Positions 43,837-51,670 of a DNA stretch of 64,000 nucleotides are shown one piece after another (position 1 is the first letter of the stretch; the number at the start of each line of letters is the position of its first letter). Source of the DNA: JAVBQJ01 sp031549115 (GTDB lineage: Bacteria; Verrucomicrobiota; Lentisphaeria; Victivallales; Victivallaceae); contig JAVBQJ010000049.1 in the NCBI GenBank assembly GCA_031549115.1, positions 66,454 to 130,453 of the forward strand. The letters are read 5' to 3'. Position numbers and translations under genes: made by a program. Below the pieces are notes generated by a model. The model was not told the origin of the DNA, searched no databases, and saw nothing but the letters and a program-made list of their open reading frames with translations.

Positions 43837-46230
43837 ATGAAAAAAATGGTCTTTCATTTGTTGCCGAACGCCCATATCGACCCGGTCTGGATGTGGGATT
43901 GGCGCGACGGTCTGAGCGAAGGCGTGCGCACCTGCCGAACGATCCTCACATTGATGGACGAGTATCCCGAGCTGACCTTCATGCGCGGCGAATCGGCGAT
44001 TTACGAGCATATCGAAGCGCGCGACCCGGAAACCTTCGTCCGGATCAAGCGGCAGATCGCCGCCGGGCGCTGGGAGCCGGTCGGCGGCCAGTACATCCAG
44101 CCCGACAACAACATGCCCTCCACCTGGACGGCGCTGCGCCAATTCCGGATCGGCAGCGACTACTTCCGGGATAAATTCGGCGTCACGATCGAAGCCGGCT
44201 GGCTGGCGGACGCATTCGGCCACGGGCGCGGCACACCGGAAGTTTTCACCGCCGCCGGACTCAAATACTTCGCTTTCTGCCGCCCGCAGGAACGGATATG
44301 CGCGATCGGTTCGCCGCTCTTCCGCTGGCGCGGCCAGGGCGGCAGCGAGCTGTTGTGCGCCCGCGTCCCCGGCGGCGCTTATGCCAGCGAGCGCGTCGAG
44401 GATGACGATTACTTTCCGGTCCGGGTGATCGAGCGGGTGATGCGCGAGCAGGCGGATTCGCCGCTGTGCCATCAATTGATCCCGTTCGGCCTCGGCGACC
44501 ACGGCGGCGGCCCGACCCGGGAACACATCGACACGCTGCTGGCGTGGCGGGAGAAACACCCGGAGGTCGAAGTCCGCTTTTCGACGCTGCACGAATACTT
44601 CCGCTGCGCCGAAGCCGAAGCGGCCAAAACCGACATTCCGGTATTCGAGAGCGAAGTCAATTTCTGCCAGCGCGGCTGTTACTCCTCGACGATGAAGCTG
44701 AAGCGTCTTTACCGCAAAGCCGAAGCCCAACTCGAGCGCGCCAACAAGGTGCAAACGCTGCTGACCGAATACAATCCGATGAGCGAGGAAGTCAAGGGGA
44801 TCTGCTTCAACGCCTTCCACGATATCCTCCCCGGGACCATCATCGAAAGCGCGTTGCACCAGCAGCTCGAATGGCTCGGCGGCATCATTCATGCCGGCCG
44901 CACCGCCGAATTCCGCGCCCTGACCAAACTGGGGAGCAGAATCGACACGCAGATCCCCTCCCCCGCCGCGCCGAATCTGCCGGAAGCGACGCCGTATGTG
45001 GTATTCAACCCGTGGCCGTACCCCTGGCGCGGCCTCGTCGAAATCGATTTCGCCATGGACAGCCGCCCGGTCTGGGATTACCGCGAAGTCGACGGCCATC
45101 CGCCGGTCGAGGTACGCGACCACAGCGGCAACGCCATTCCGTTTCAATTGCTCGCGCCGGAAAGCCACGCGCTGGTCGAAATCGCCCCCTGGCGCAAGCG
45201 GGCGGTGTTCGAGCTCGCACTTCCCGCCTGCGGCTGGCAGGTGGTGACCCTCGGGTACCAGCCGCAGCCGGAAATCGCGCCGCCGCGTCCGGGAATTCCG
45301 GCCGCCGCCGTCGATGCCACCACCATCGCCAATGAATTTTACCGCGTCGCCGCGCGCTCCGGCGACGACACCATCCGGATCCGGCATGGGGAAAAAGAGC
45401 TCGGCCTGCGTCTGGCTTTGTTCGCCGACCCGACCGGTTCGTGGGGGGATATGAGCGAATTGCCGGAAAACTCCCACAACCTCGACGAGGTGGAACGCTG
45501 GCATATCGAACAGGCGAAAGTGATCGAGTCGGGACCGCTGCGCGCGGTGCTGTGGGTACGCTTCGCCGGAGCAAAGAGCCGGATCGAATTGACCCTCCGT
45601 CTCAACGCCGGGCGCGAAGCGCTGGATATCGCGGCGCGCTGCTACTGGATGGACCGGTCGAAACGTCTGAAGCTGTTGCTGCCGCCGGGCGAGTGGGTCG
45701 ATTACGATGTTCCGGGCGGCGTGATGCGCCGGGGCGAAAGCGCTTCGGTGCCCGGCGGGCGCCACCAGCGGGTATACCGGAACGACGGCAGCGGTTACGC
45801 GTTGCTGACCGATACCGGGTACGGATTTGAACACGAGGGCGGTCACTTCGCCGCTATTGTGGCGCGCGGCTGCCGCCACTCCACCGATGTATTGACGCAG
45901 GAAAACGACTACCCCGAACACCCGATCGCCGATCACGGCGAACTGTTGATGAATTTCGTGCTGGCGCCGTTCACGGCTCCGGTCGAGCGTCTGGCGGAGG
46001 AGTTGGAGCAGCCGCCGGTATTCTGGCTGGAAGCGTCGCATCCGGGACCGCTCGGGCGCCTCGGCTCCGCCGGGCTGGAGTTCCCCGATCCCGTGCTCAA
46101 ATTGCTCGATATCGACGCGGACGGCCTGACCGTCCAGAATCGCGGCGACACCGCGCTCACCTGGCGCGGTGTTCCGCTGCCGCCGTGGCGGATCGTCCGG
46201 GTGCCGTATCGGAACACGCCGCCGTCATGA
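43837..46230 (+). CDS. GH38 alpha-mannosidase (cytoplasmic)
   Basis: The 797-aa protein has the GH38 signatures: HIDPVWMWDWRDG (zinc ligands His and Asp), the nucleophile region WLADAFGHGRGTPEV, and FHDILPGT, followed by beta-rich C-terminal domains. It removes alpha-linked mannose using a divalent metal. There is no signal peptide, so it acts on imported oligosaccharides after extracellular cleavage by a secreted partner. The start at 43837 lies 4 nt after the URO-D-fold stop. The 3' end overlaps the convergent AraC gene by 6 nt. Confidence 0.92.
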   Translation: MKKMVFHLLPNAHIDPVWMWDWRDGLSEGVRTCRTILTLMDEYPELTFMRGESAIYEHIEARDPETFVRIKRQIAAGRWEPVGGQYIQPDNNMPSTWTALRQFRIGSDYFRDKFGVTIEAGWLADAFGHGRGTPEVFTAAGLKYFAFCRPQERICAIGSPLFRWRGQGGSELLCARVPGGAYASERVEDDDYFPVRVIERVMREQADSPLCHQLIPFGLGDHGGGPTREHIDTLLAWREKHPEVEVRFSTLHEYFRCAEAEAAKTDIPVFESEVNFCQRGCYSSTMKLKRLYRKAEAQLERANKVQTLLTEYNPMSEEVKGICFNAFHDILPGTIIESALHQQLEWLGGIIHAGRTAEFRALTKLGSRIDTQIPSPAAPNLPEATPYVVFNPWPYPWRGLVEIDFAMDSRPVWDYREVDGHPPVEVRDHSGNAIPFQLLAPESHALVEIAPWRKRAVFELALPACGWQVVTLGYQPQPEIAPPRPGIPAAAVDATTIANEFYRVAARSGDDTIRIRHGEKELGLRLALFADPTGSWGDMSELPENSHNLDEVERWHIEQAKVIESGPLRAVLWVRFAGAKSRIELTLRLNAGREALDIAARCYWMDRSKRLKLLLPPGEWVDYDVPGGVMRRGESASVPGGRHQRVYRNDGSGYALLTDTGYGFEHEGGHFAAIVARGCRHSTDVLTQENDYPEHPIADHGELLMNFVLAPFTAPVERLAEELEQPPVFWLEASHPGPLGRLGSAGLEFPDPVLKLLDIDADGLTVQNRGDTALTWRGVPLPPWRIVRVPYRNTPPS

Positions 46231-47088
46231 TGGCAGCGGCGGATTTCTTCCTGTCCCCCCGTCGCGCCAGCGACCGGGGGGAAGTCCGGTTTTCTGCCGG
46301 AACAGGCGCATGAAATAAAACACATCGCGAAAGCCGAGGCGGCACGCGGTTTCCTTCACGGAACACCCTGCCGTCAACAGTTCCTTGGCTCGGGCGATCT
46401 GCCCGGCGAGGATGAATTCACGCGGATTCTGCCCGGTCAGCTCCCGGAACAGCCGACGGAATTGCGCTGTTCCGAGGTGACAGCGGGCGGCACACTCCTC
46501 CAGCGACGGCGGCTCGTGCCTATGACGGCGCATCCAGTCGATGGTATCGAGCAGCTGCCGCTGCCGCCCGAAATCGGACGCTTGCCGCGTCTGCAGCGAT
46601 TTGATCCGGCTGACGAAGGTCAGCAACAACCCTTTGCGCCGCAATGCGGCCTCCGCGCTCCACTCTTTCAGCTCCTCTTCAATTCCCGTCCACAATTCGG
46701 CAAAACAGCCGTCATCCGGTGACAACAGCGGACAATCCGGCGACAGATAACCGTGGCGCTCCAGCCACTCCGCCTCCCGTCCGCCCCAGACGATCCAGCG
46801 CGAACTCCAGACATGGTCCGGGAAATAACAGTGGCCGACCTCCGGAAACAGCAGCAGCACGCTCCCCGGCCCCACCTTCGCCTCTCCGGACCTTTCATTG
46901 AAAAAAGTCCCCTCCCCGGCATCGATCCGGACCGCGGCATACAACCCCAACCGCCGGAGGGTGACGGGCACGCCGGAAAAACCTTCATCGCGTTTTTCGC
47001 CGATCCGGTCGATCCATAACCCCAGCGCATTCTCCCACTCCCCCACCGCCCGGAAGTGATCCGCGTAAACAATGTCTGAAAAATCCAT
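46225..47088 (-). CDS. AraC-family transcriptional regulator
   Basis: The 287-aa protein has an N-terminal cupin-like sensor (about 20-110: LGLYAAVRIDAGEGTFFN, GSVLLLFPEVGHCYFP) and a C-terminal AraC DNA-binding domain (about 185-275: SLEECAARCHLGTAQFRRLFRELTGQ and VKETACRLGFRDVFYFMRLFRQKTG). It is convergent with the alpha-mannosidase gene and divergent from the second URO-D-fold gene, its likely target. A TTGAAA/TAAGGT promoter candidate for the divergent gene lies in the 94-nt intergenic region. Confidence 0.9.
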   Translation of the reverse strand: MDFSDIVYADHFRAVGEWENALGLWIDRIGEKRDEGFSGVPVTLRRLGLYAAVRIDAGEGTFFNERSGEAKVGPGSVLLLFPEVGHCYFPDHVWSSRWIVWGGREAEWLERHGYLSPDCPLLSPDDGCFAELWTGIEEELKEWSAEAALRRKGLLLTFVSRIKSLQTRQASDFGRQRQLLDTIDWMRRHRHEPPSLEECAARCHLGTAQFRRLFRELTGQNPREFILAGQIARAKELLTAGCSVKETACRLGFRDVFYFMRLFRQKTGLPPGRWRDGGTGRNPPLPS

Positions 47089-47182
47089 ATCAATGTAATT
47101 TTATTGCATAATGACGCTTCTTGAAATCATTCTATTCTGCATATAAGGTAAATCCTAACGCAACAAAAAGCAAGGAGGTACC

Positions 47183-48313
47183 ATGAGTTTCCGGAATGAT
47201 TTCGTCCGAACATTGCAGTTTGATTCGTCCGCCGCCATTCCTCTGCTCCCGGGAGGCGGACGGCAATCGACCGTCCGCCGCTGGCACCGGGAGGGACTGC
47301 CGCCGGAAGGCAACGGCGACAACGCCGCCATTTATGCCTGCCGCCAGGCCGGCATTCCGCCTTATGAAATGGAGTACGGTCCGGGTTTTCCGGTCGACTT
47401 CAATATGCGCCCGGTCTTTGAAGAGAAGGTGATCGAGCGGGGAAGCAACTCCCAGATCGTCCAGGATTGGAAGGGCAACATCTGCGAAATCGGCCTGGAA
47501 TTCACCCCCGAATACCTGCGCGCCGCCATCGACTTCGTCACCCGCCGCTGGATCAAATGCCCGGTCTCCGGGCGCGGCGACTGGCCGGAAATGCGCCGTC
47601 GCTACGACAGCGCCGACCCGGCGCGCCTGCCGGCCGACGCGGTCAAACTCGGCGAACAGCTGCGGCAACGGGACTACCCGTTGGTGTTGAGCTTTTCCGG
47701 CCCCTACTGGATCCTGCGCGAATGGTGCGGCTTCGAGGGGTTGAGCATGCTGTTTTACGACGATCCGGCGCTGGTGGAGGAGATGATCGAGTTCTGGGAG
47801 CATTACGTTCTCGCCATGATGCGGCGCGTCTTCGCCTGTTACACGCCGGACATGGTGCACTTTTCCGAAGATATGGCATACAAGGGACACGCGATGCTGT
47901 CGATGGAAATGTGCCGCAAGTTCCTGCTGCCGACCTGGAAGCGCTGGGGCGAATGCGCCAAAGCGCACGGCGTGCCGCTCTATGGCATCGATTCGGACGG
48001 CTGCATCGACGAATTGATCCCGCTGTGGATCGAAGCCGGCATCGACGTCTGCGATCCGGTCGAAGTCGCCGCCGGCAACGACATCGTCCAATTCCGCCGG
48101 AAATACGGCCGCGACATGGCCTACCGCGGCGGCGTGGACAAGCGCGAAATGGCCAGGGGCGGCCGTTTCATCGAGGCCGAGCTGGAGCGCCTGAAACCGG
48201 TCATTCACTCCGGCGGCTTCATCCCCGGCTGCGATCACGCCATTCCTTCCGATGTCGGCTGGCCGGAATTCGTGCATTACATCCGCTGTCTTCATGCCGC
48301 CATCCGGAAGTAA
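47183..48313 (+). CDS. Uroporphyrinogen-decarboxylase-fold protein 2
   Basis: The 376-aa protein has the URO-D family layout: SGRGDWPEMRRRYDSADP, FSGPYWILREWCGFEGLSMLFYDDPALVEEMIEFW, MVHFSEDMAYKGHAMLS, LYGIDSDGCIDELIPLWIEAGID and HSGGFIPGCDHAIPSDVGW. Cys and His in GCDHAIP could bind metal. It differs much from the paralogue at 42.6 kb. AAGGAGG sits 4 nt before the ATG, implying strong translation. It is monocistronic and divergent from an AraC gene. Substrate and reaction are unknown. Confidence 0.82.
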   Translation: MSFRNDFVRTLQFDSSAAIPLLPGGGRQSTVRRWHREGLPPEGNGDNAAIYACRQAGIPPYEMEYGPGFPVDFNMRPVFEEKVIERGSNSQIVQDWKGNICEIGLEFTPEYLRAAIDFVTRRWIKCPVSGRGDWPEMRRRYDSADPARLPADAVKLGEQLRQRDYPLVLSFSGPYWILREWCGFEGLSMLFYDDPALVEEMIEFWEHYVLAMMRRVFACYTPDMVHFSEDMAYKGHAMLSMEMCRKFLLPTWKRWGECAKAHGVPLYGIDSDGCIDELIPLWIEAGIDVCDPVEVAAGNDIVQFRRKYGRDMAYRGGVDKREMARGGRFIEAELERLKPVIHSGGFIPGCDHAIPSDVGWPEFVHYIRCLHAAIRK

Positions 48314-48327
48314 TCGAGCAGGCAAAG

Positions 48328-48370
48328 ACAAAAAAAACCGGCCCGAAACGTGAATCACGCTCCGGACCGG
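48328..48370 (-). terminator. Intrinsic terminator of the RRM gene
   Basis: An imperfect stem (CCGGCCCG at 48338-48345 with CGGACCGG at 48363-48370, plus inner CGTGA/TCACG) is followed on the minus strand by seven or more T. It lies 18 nt after the RRM stop. Confidence 0.8.
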
Positions 48371-48387
48371 CTTGAACTACGCCGGAA

Positions 48388-48720
48388 TTACCAGCGGTTG
48401 CCGCCGCCGCCACGGCCGCCGCGATCGTTGCGATCGCGGCTACCGCCGCCGAAGCCGCCGCTGCGGGCCGGACGGTCTTCGCGCGGACGCGCTTCGTTGA
48501 CCACGAGGGTGCGGGCGCCCATCTGCTTGCCGTTCATGCCTTCGATCGCCGCCTTGGCTTCATCGGCATTGCCCATTTCGACGAAACCGAAGCCCTTGGA
48601 GCGACCGGTATCGCGATCGTTGATCACGCTGGCGGAATCAACGCTGCCGTAGGCAGAGAAAGCTTCCTTGAGTTCGGCTTCGGTGGTCGAAAACGCCATG
48701 TTTCCCACATACAATTTCAT
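48388..48720 (-). CDS. RRM-domain RNA-binding protein with RGG-like tail
   Basis: The 110-aa protein is a single RNA-recognition motif (residues 1-75) with RNP2 LYVGNM and RNP1 KGFGFVEM, followed by a Gly/Arg-rich tail (SGGFGGGSRDRNDRGGRG). Bacterial proteins of this kind occur in cyanobacteria and PVC members and are often cold-inducible; their targets are largely unknown. It has a terminator behind it and a long gene-free leader in front. AAAGAG is the ribosome site. Confidence 0.92.
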   Translation of the reverse strand: MKLYVGNMAFSTTEAELKEAFSAYGSVDSASVINDRDTGRSKGFGFVEMGNADEAKAAIEGMNGKQMGARTLVVNEARPREDRPARSGGFGGGSRDRNDRGGRGGGGNRW

Positions 48721-49244
48721 TTGTGGATCTCTTTCCGCGGCATTGCCGCATCTGCTGTAAGCAGGACAAACGCTGTCAGGTCGCGCGGTCTGACATTTGC
48801 CGAAAGAGAAATGGAAGAGTCGGACTCTGCAAAACTATCGATAAAATGATTCAAACTGTATATTCCGTCCGAGCGGTATATCCTGTACGTGAATGTACGC
48901 TTGAAACCGGAACGCCCCCATGGACATCCGGCTGTACACTCCGTTGCTCATTACTTAATATACAGCACATCGGCAAAAATACAAATAAATTATCGTTTTT
49001 TCTTTTATCGCCCCCGGAAAGGACTCCCATGCCTGTCAGCGCACGGCCGTGCGGACCTCAGCGGTTCCGGAATAATTCCGGAATCGAGCGTCGCCGCATC
49101 TATATTCCCCGGTGCAACAACACGAAACTCTGATTTAACCGGAAAACAACAATGGGCTCACCGGAATTTGACATGGCTGTGGTATACTATAGGTAACGAC
49201 ACAAATTACGGGGCCGATCCCCGGGAAAGGAGAAGGTTTTTCTT
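48721..49244. other. Gene-free 524-nt region: RRM leader and divergent promoter
   Basis: No credible protein gene is present. On the minus strand side, a small hairpin (GCGGCA/TGCCGC) sits about 20 nt before the RRM start. A duplicated 8-bp palindrome, TTCCGGAA-TAA-TTCCGGAA, lies at 49065-49083. AT-rich blocks (about 48940-49010) may hold the RRM promoter. The right end carries the promoter of the small W-rich open reading frame. The stretch is not recognised as a known non-coding RNA. Confidence 0.5.
49180..49188 (+). promoter_or_regulatory. Extended -10 promoter of the small W-rich ORF
   Basis: TGGTATACT (49180-49188), continued as ATA, is identical to the extended -10 block at 35.38 kb and is followed after a 3-nt insertion by the same AACGACA. 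A TTGACA lies at 49168-49173, only 9 bp from the -10, as if the spacer had been shortened; the extended -10 may suffice. Confidence 0.55.
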
Positions 49245-49385
49245 ATGTCGTACCTGAATCAGATGTGGCGGCGCTGGCAACTTCGCCGGGACACCCAGGA
49301 CAACACCGTAACCGAAGAGGAACAACTGTGGTGGCTTCAGGCGGAAGCCTCGCATTCGTTCCCGAATCCGTCGCCGAATCAGTGA
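49245..49385 (+). CDS. Small Trp-rich protein or truncated 5' end of a larger gene
   Basis: The 46-aa open reading frame begins MSYLNQMWRRWQLRRDT and ends with TEEEQLWWLQAEASHSFPNP. It has a strong-looking promoter and an AAGGAGAAGG ribosome site, and a GC hairpin (CGGGG/CCCCG) in its leader. The amphipathic, basic and Trp-rich N terminus could be a membrane-associated peptide. The WWL-x-A stretch near an acidic run recalls the start of the triple-repeat protein at 35.4 kb (SWWLVASNP), which has the same promoter block, so this may be a decayed relative. The stop overlaps the convergent methyltransferase gene by 7 nt. Confidence 0.45.
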   Translation: MSYLNQMWRRWQLRRDTQDNTVTEEEQLWWLQAEASHSFPNPSPNQ

Positions 49386-50251
49386 TTTTCGCGACGCGCC
49401 CGTTTCAGCGCCGTCAACCGGGAAACCGGCATTCCGGCTCCGTCACGGGACAGCCAGATGAAAAATTCCCAGCTCAGGCGCGGCGTCGGTGTGAAAGCGA
49501 TTTCACGCAACGGCGACAGACCGAGACGGTATAAGTCCTCGACCAGAATCCGGAATGCATACGGCGTGAAACACCAGCTGTGCAAATCCCGGTACTGTTC
49601 GGGAGTCTCCCGGAGAGCCTGTTTTGCCGCTTCCTCCGAATACGAAAAGCGGTACTTGCCCGGGAGCAGACGGGCGGGCAGCCGGCGCCAGGCAATCCGG
49701 TCGTTCCGCGTCACCGAATAGAGCTGCTGCTCTGCCGTTTCCCCCTTTGAATGCAACCGGTGATCGCCATTCCCGTGCACATCGATCACCCGGGCCAGCG
49801 AGGAAACCGGCCGGAAGGTATCCATACAGAAACGCTTGTCCGGAATCGCCAGCGCCAATACTCCGCCGGGCTTCAGCAGCCGGTCGCACTCCAACAGAAA
49901 CCCCAACAGGTCGGTCGAGTGTTCGATCACATGGCTGGCAATCACCCAATCGTAGGCGTGTTCGCGTCCGGTCAAATCGGCATAACTCTCTCCGTGCCAT
50001 ACATAATCAACCTCTTCGATGCGCGCTTCCGCTTCCGCTCCCAGAAAACGGTACTTCTCCACCAGCTCCTCGCGGGTACAGCAATCCAGCGTCTCCACGT
50101 TGAAGCCGTTCCGGCGCGGCGCCACCGGCGCAATCCCCGCTCCGATTTCCAACCCGCGGCCCTGCCGGTCGATTCGCGCCAGGATGCGGTCCGCCCGGGG
50201 AATATATGCTCCGGACAACTTCAATAACTTTTTGACGATCATAATGTTCAT
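49379..50251 (-). CDS. Class I SAM-dependent methyltransferase
   Basis: The 290-aa protein has the class I fold: GLEIGAGIAPVAPRRNGFNVETLD (motif I), WVIASHVIEHSTDLLGFLLE and LKPGGVLALAIPDKR (the LKPGG turn). This is the Methyltransf_11/23 type often found in polysaccharide and glycan modification loci. The substrate is unknown. The start could be residue 1 or Met4 (MIVKKLLKLSG). The 5' flank is very AT-rich compared with the gene. It is divergent from the old-yellow-enzyme gene. Confidence 0.82.
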   Translation of the reverse strand: MNIMIVKKLLKLSGAYIPRADRILARIDRQGRGLEIGAGIAPVAPRRNGFNVETLDCCTREELVEKYRFLGAEAEARIEEVDYVWHGESYADLTGREHAYDWVIASHVIEHSTDLLGFLLECDRLLKPGGVLALAIPDKRFCMDTFRPVSSLARVIDVHGNGDHRLHSKGETAEQQLYSVTRNDRIAWRRLPARLLPGKYRFSYSEEAAKQALRETPEQYRDLHSWCFTPYAFRILVEDLYRLGLSPLREIAFTPTPRLSWEFFIWLSRDGAGMPVSRLTALKRARRENH

Positions 50252-50346
50252 AAAAAAATGAATAAATTAAAAACAAAATACTATTAATATGACATTAAAA
50301 ATGAATATACCATATTTTCCAGTAAATACAAAGACAAAAAAGCAAT

Positions 50347-50376
50347 TTGACAAAATCTTTATCGGAGGCATATTAA
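50347..50376 (+). promoter_or_regulatory. Promoter of the flavin oxidoreductase gene
   Basis: TTGACA (50347-50352) and TATTAA (50371-50376) are separated by 18 bp in an AT-rich 150-nt region between divergent genes. The start codon is 33 nt downstream of the -10, with GAGGAG in between. Confidence 0.6.
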
Positions 50377-50408
50377 TTGGAAGCAGTTAAAGAGGAGTCC
50401 ACAATATC

Positions 50409-51515
50409 ATGAAAAGCGCATTCACCCCGGTCACCATCAATCACTTGAATATCCCGAACCGTTTCGTCCGCTCCGCCACCTTCGAAGGCATGGCGGACGC
50501 GGATGGGCACGCCACCCCGGCATTGATCGAATACATGCGCCGGCTGGCGCAACAGGAGGTCGGTCTGGTCATCTCCAGCCACGCGTTCGTCGCCCCCGAA
50601 GGGCGCGCCGGCAACTGGCAGCTGGCCTGCGATTCCGACGATTGCCTTCCCGGTTTGAAAGCCATCGCCAAAGCGGTACACGCTGCCGGCGGCAGAATTT
50701 TCCTGCAGCTGGCGCATGCCGGAGGGCAGGCCGCAAACCGGGAAACCGCCGCCGGTCCGTCGCCGTTTGCACCGGACAACTGGCGCTCCCGCGACGCCGC
50801 CCCGTGCCAGGCGTTCGATGCCGCCGATCTGGCCATTCTCGCCCACCAGTTCGGCGTGGCGGCGCACCGCGCGATGACGGCGGGTTTCGACGGCGTCCAG
50901 ATTCACGCGGCGCACGGGTATTTATTGAGCCAGTTTCTCTCCGGCTTTTACAACCGCCGCGAAGACAATTACGGCGGCTCGCTGGAAATCCGCGCCCGCC
51001 TCCTGTATGAAGTGCTCGCCGAAGTGCGCGGGCACGTCGGCGCCGATTACCCTATAATGGTGAAAATCAATTCCGAGGACTTCGTTGCCGATGGCTTCTC
51101 CCGCGCCGACTGCGTCGCCGTCTGCCGGGGTTTGGCCGAGCGCGACATCGATGCCATCGAACTCTCCGGCGGCATCCCGGCGGCCGCCCCGGAGTGTACT
51201 CCGGTGCGCACCGTGGACCGCGGAGAAACCGACCCGGCCTATTACCAGGAAACCGCCGCCGAAATCAAAGCGGCCATAGCCATCCCGCTGCTGCTGGTCG
51301 GCGGCATCCGTTATCCCGAAGTTGCCGAGCAACTGCTGGCGGACCATGTCTGCGATATGATTTCGCTCTCGCGCCCGCTGGTATGCGAACCCGAATTGGT
51401 CCGGCGCTGGCACGCCGGCGACACCCGCCGCGCCGATTGCGTCAGTTGCAACGGCTGCTTCCGCCCCGCCCTCACCGGAAAAGGCATCTACTGCACCCGC
51501 TTCACGCAGAAGTAA
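50409..51515 (+). CDS. NADH:flavin oxidoreductase, old yellow enzyme family
   Basis: The 368-aa protein is an FMN TIM barrel of the OYE/2,4-dienoyl-CoA reductase group: NRFVRSATFEGMAD at the N terminus, LQLAHAGGQA, the phosphate-and-substrate segment VQIHAAHGYLLSQFLSGFYNRR, and LLLVGGIRYPE near the FMN phosphate site. It ends with CVSCNGCFRPALTGKGIYC, a Cys array that may bind [4Fe-4S] although the C-terminal FAD/NAD domain of long family members is absent. The physiological substrate is unknown; reduction of activated alkenes is likely. It stands alone and is followed 6 nt later by a hairpin repeat. Confidence 0.9.
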   Translation: MKSAFTPVTINHLNIPNRFVRSATFEGMADADGHATPALIEYMRRLAQQEVGLVISSHAFVAPEGRAGNWQLACDSDDCLPGLKAIAKAVHAAGGRIFLQLAHAGGQAANRETAAGPSPFAPDNWRSRDAAPCQAFDAADLAILAHQFGVAAHRAMTAGFDGVQIHAAHGYLLSQFLSGFYNRREDNYGGSLEIRARLLYEVLAEVRGHVGADYPIMVKINSEDFVADGFSRADCVAVCRGLAERDIDAIELSGGIPAAAPECTPVRTVDRGETDPAYYQETAAEIKAAIAIPLLLVGGIRYPEVAEQLLADHVCDMISLSRPLVCEPELVRRWHAGDTRRADCVSCNGCFRPALTGKGIYCTRFTQK

Positions 51516-51517
51516 GC

Positions 51518-51613
51518 GTCTCGGGGAAGGGAGAAGGGTCCCCTTTTGAGGAAAGGGGCTCCCTTCTCCCTTCCCCGAACCCCATCCCTCATCCCCCTCA
51601 AACCTTTTAAACG
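51518..51613. repeat. Hairpin repeat, copy 1
   Basis: A long palindromic element directly after the oxidoreductase stop. Arms CGGGGAAGGGAGAAGGG (51522-51538) and its complement (51561-51577) pair perfectly over 17 bp; inner CCCCTTT/AAAGGGG extends the stem. A conserved tail (CCTCA..CC.CCTCAAACCTTTT) follows. Copy 2 at the right end (63900-64000) has the same structure with a compensated A-T to G-C change. Confidence 0.85.
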
Positions 51614-51615
51614 TA

Positions 51616-51650
51616 CGATTTCCATCTTTGCCACGCAAAGATGGAAATCG
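51616..51650. terminator. Perfect 16-bp hairpin, probable bidirectional terminator
   Basis: CGATTTCCATCTTTGC (51616-51631) pairs perfectly with 51635-51650 across a CAC loop. On the plus strand it is followed by GAGTTTGTTTTTT. It lies between the convergent oxidoreductase and DUF4838-like genes. Confidence 0.75.
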
Positions 51651-51670
51651 GAGTTTGTTTTTTGGGGAGA

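Noticed and set aside
50252..50400. AT-rich stretch as a possible horizontally acquired segment or origin
   Set aside because: It is only about 150 nt, lies between divergent genes and contains a good promoter; no DnaA-box cluster or mobile gene was seen.
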